From Deltaproteobacteria bacterium GWC2_55_46 (GTDB taxonomy: Bacteria > Desulfobacterota > GWC2-55-46), in assembly GCA_001595385.3 (NCBI GenBank), contig LVEI03000001.1, positions 620,001 through 684,000 on the forward strand: a DNA stretch of 64,000 nucleotides, in the 5' to 3' direction. The notes beneath the pieces are model-generated. The model ran no database searches, had not been told where the DNA came from, and saw only the letters and a program-made list of their open reading frames with translations. The position numbers and the translations under genes are program-made. Numbering within the stretch: position 1 is the stretch's first letter; each line of letters opens with the position of its first letter. This document shows positions 63,742-64,000 of the stretch, piece after piece.

Positions 63742-63825
63742 GGTCATTGCGAGGAGCGTAGCGGCGAAGCAATCTCATCTTATTGACAAAGACCGTAGAT
63801 TGCTACGCTATCGCTCCCAATGACC
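63742..63825. repeat. Repeat family A, copy 2
   Basis: Inverted arms GGTCATTGCGAGGAGCGTAG...GAAGCAATCTCA and TAGATTGCTACGC...CAATGACC. Confidence 0.85.
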
Positions 63826-63833
63826 ATACTTAC

Positions 63834-63896
63834 TTCCCCCTTTTATAAAGGGGGAACGTGGGGGATTATTTTTTTGGTGCGCACGGCGCACCCTAC
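63834..63896. repeat. Composite repeat B+C, copy 2
   Basis: TTCCCCCTTTTATAAAGGGG-GAA, then GTGGGGGATTATT, then GGTGCGCACGGCGCACCCTAC, matching 21183-21243 in order and spacing. Confidence 0.85.
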
Positions 63897-63908
63897 ATCT
63901 CCAATGTC

Positions 63909-63990
63909 GTCATTGCGAGGAGCTTTAGCGGCGAAGCAATCTCATCCTTTTACCAAAGACCTGAGATTGCTTCGCTACGCTCGCAATGAC
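63909..63990. repeat. Repeat family A, copy 3
   Basis: Arms GTCATTGCGAGGAGCTTTAG...GAAGCAATCTCA and TGAGATTGCTTCGCTACGCTCGCAATGAC, 84 bases after copy 2. The stretch 63482-64000 otherwise holds no supported gene. Confidence 0.85.
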
Positions 63991-64000
63991 AATACATGCC

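Noticed and set aside
63742-63990. Possible CRISPR-like array at the right end
   Set aside because: The units are inverted palindromic pairs with different spacing and no equal-length spacers; no cas gene is present.

Overview
The window looks like a chromosomal segment of a Deltaproteobacterium-like (Desulfobacterota or Desulfuromonadota) bacterium. This is inferred from gene order (xerC-hslV-hslU followed by arg genes; tig-clpP-clpX-lon; ftsE-ftsX-envC-ctpA-yibQ) and from c-type-heme and Fe-S sensory or redox proteins. No species can be named. Coding density is high, most genes are on the minus strand, and many neighbours overlap by ATGA or GTGA. TTG start codons with good Shine-Dalgarno (SD) sequences are unusually common. 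There is no CRISPR array, insertion sequence, prophage or rRNA.

Layout. 1-7900: arginine biosynthesis (argB, argD, argF, argG) and the 5' end of a fumarylacetoacetase-family gene, downstream of xerC-hslV-hslU. A DUF559 endonuclease-like gene flanked by short repeats sits inside the arg run, and a terminator-like hairpin lies directly before argB. 8057-12755: lepA-lepB, cutA, a Mut7-C protein and a phosphofructokinase with pyrophosphate-type residues. 12801-16556: overlapping genes for a TPR plus PgaB-like hydrolase and a Cys-rich Crp/Fnr regulator, then a histidine kinase. 16619-20990: radA, and divergent to it a HEAT-repeat/HD-GYP pair sharing an N-terminal domain. 21000-25100: repeats, a GNAT enzyme, a HEAT protein, trmFO, acylphosphatase and a lipoprotein. 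25112-33740: rsmI, an ABC exporter, arsC-phoB-phoR, the NfnAB-type flavoprotein pair and tlyA. 33742-36942: dxs, ispA and a cold-shock gene with a long structured leader. 37208-42302: cell-division and envelope genes. 42562-48536: hrpB, a PatB/MalY lyase, a cupredoxin and a YgiQ radical SAM protein. 48553-54780: tRNA-Asp, tRNA-Val, lon, clpX, clpP, tig and tRNA-Leu. 55097-57283: a heme-c methyl-accepting protein.

57485-63481 holds the most interesting cluster. It contains a heme-copper oxidase-type subunit I, a CuA subunit II, two single-helix mini-proteins too short for usual ORF calling, an SCO1 copper chaperone, and a cytochrome b/ferredoxin/MvhD-like fusion. Subunit I lacks the active-site tyrosine at both known positions (it has HPSQQ in place of HPxxY, and Ile at the cbb3 position). 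It is therefore a candidate nitric oxide reductase of the oxidase-derived type. An FNR/DNR-like box centred near -41 of a plausible promoter lies upstream. The last 260 bases carry repeat units that also occur elsewhere in the window.
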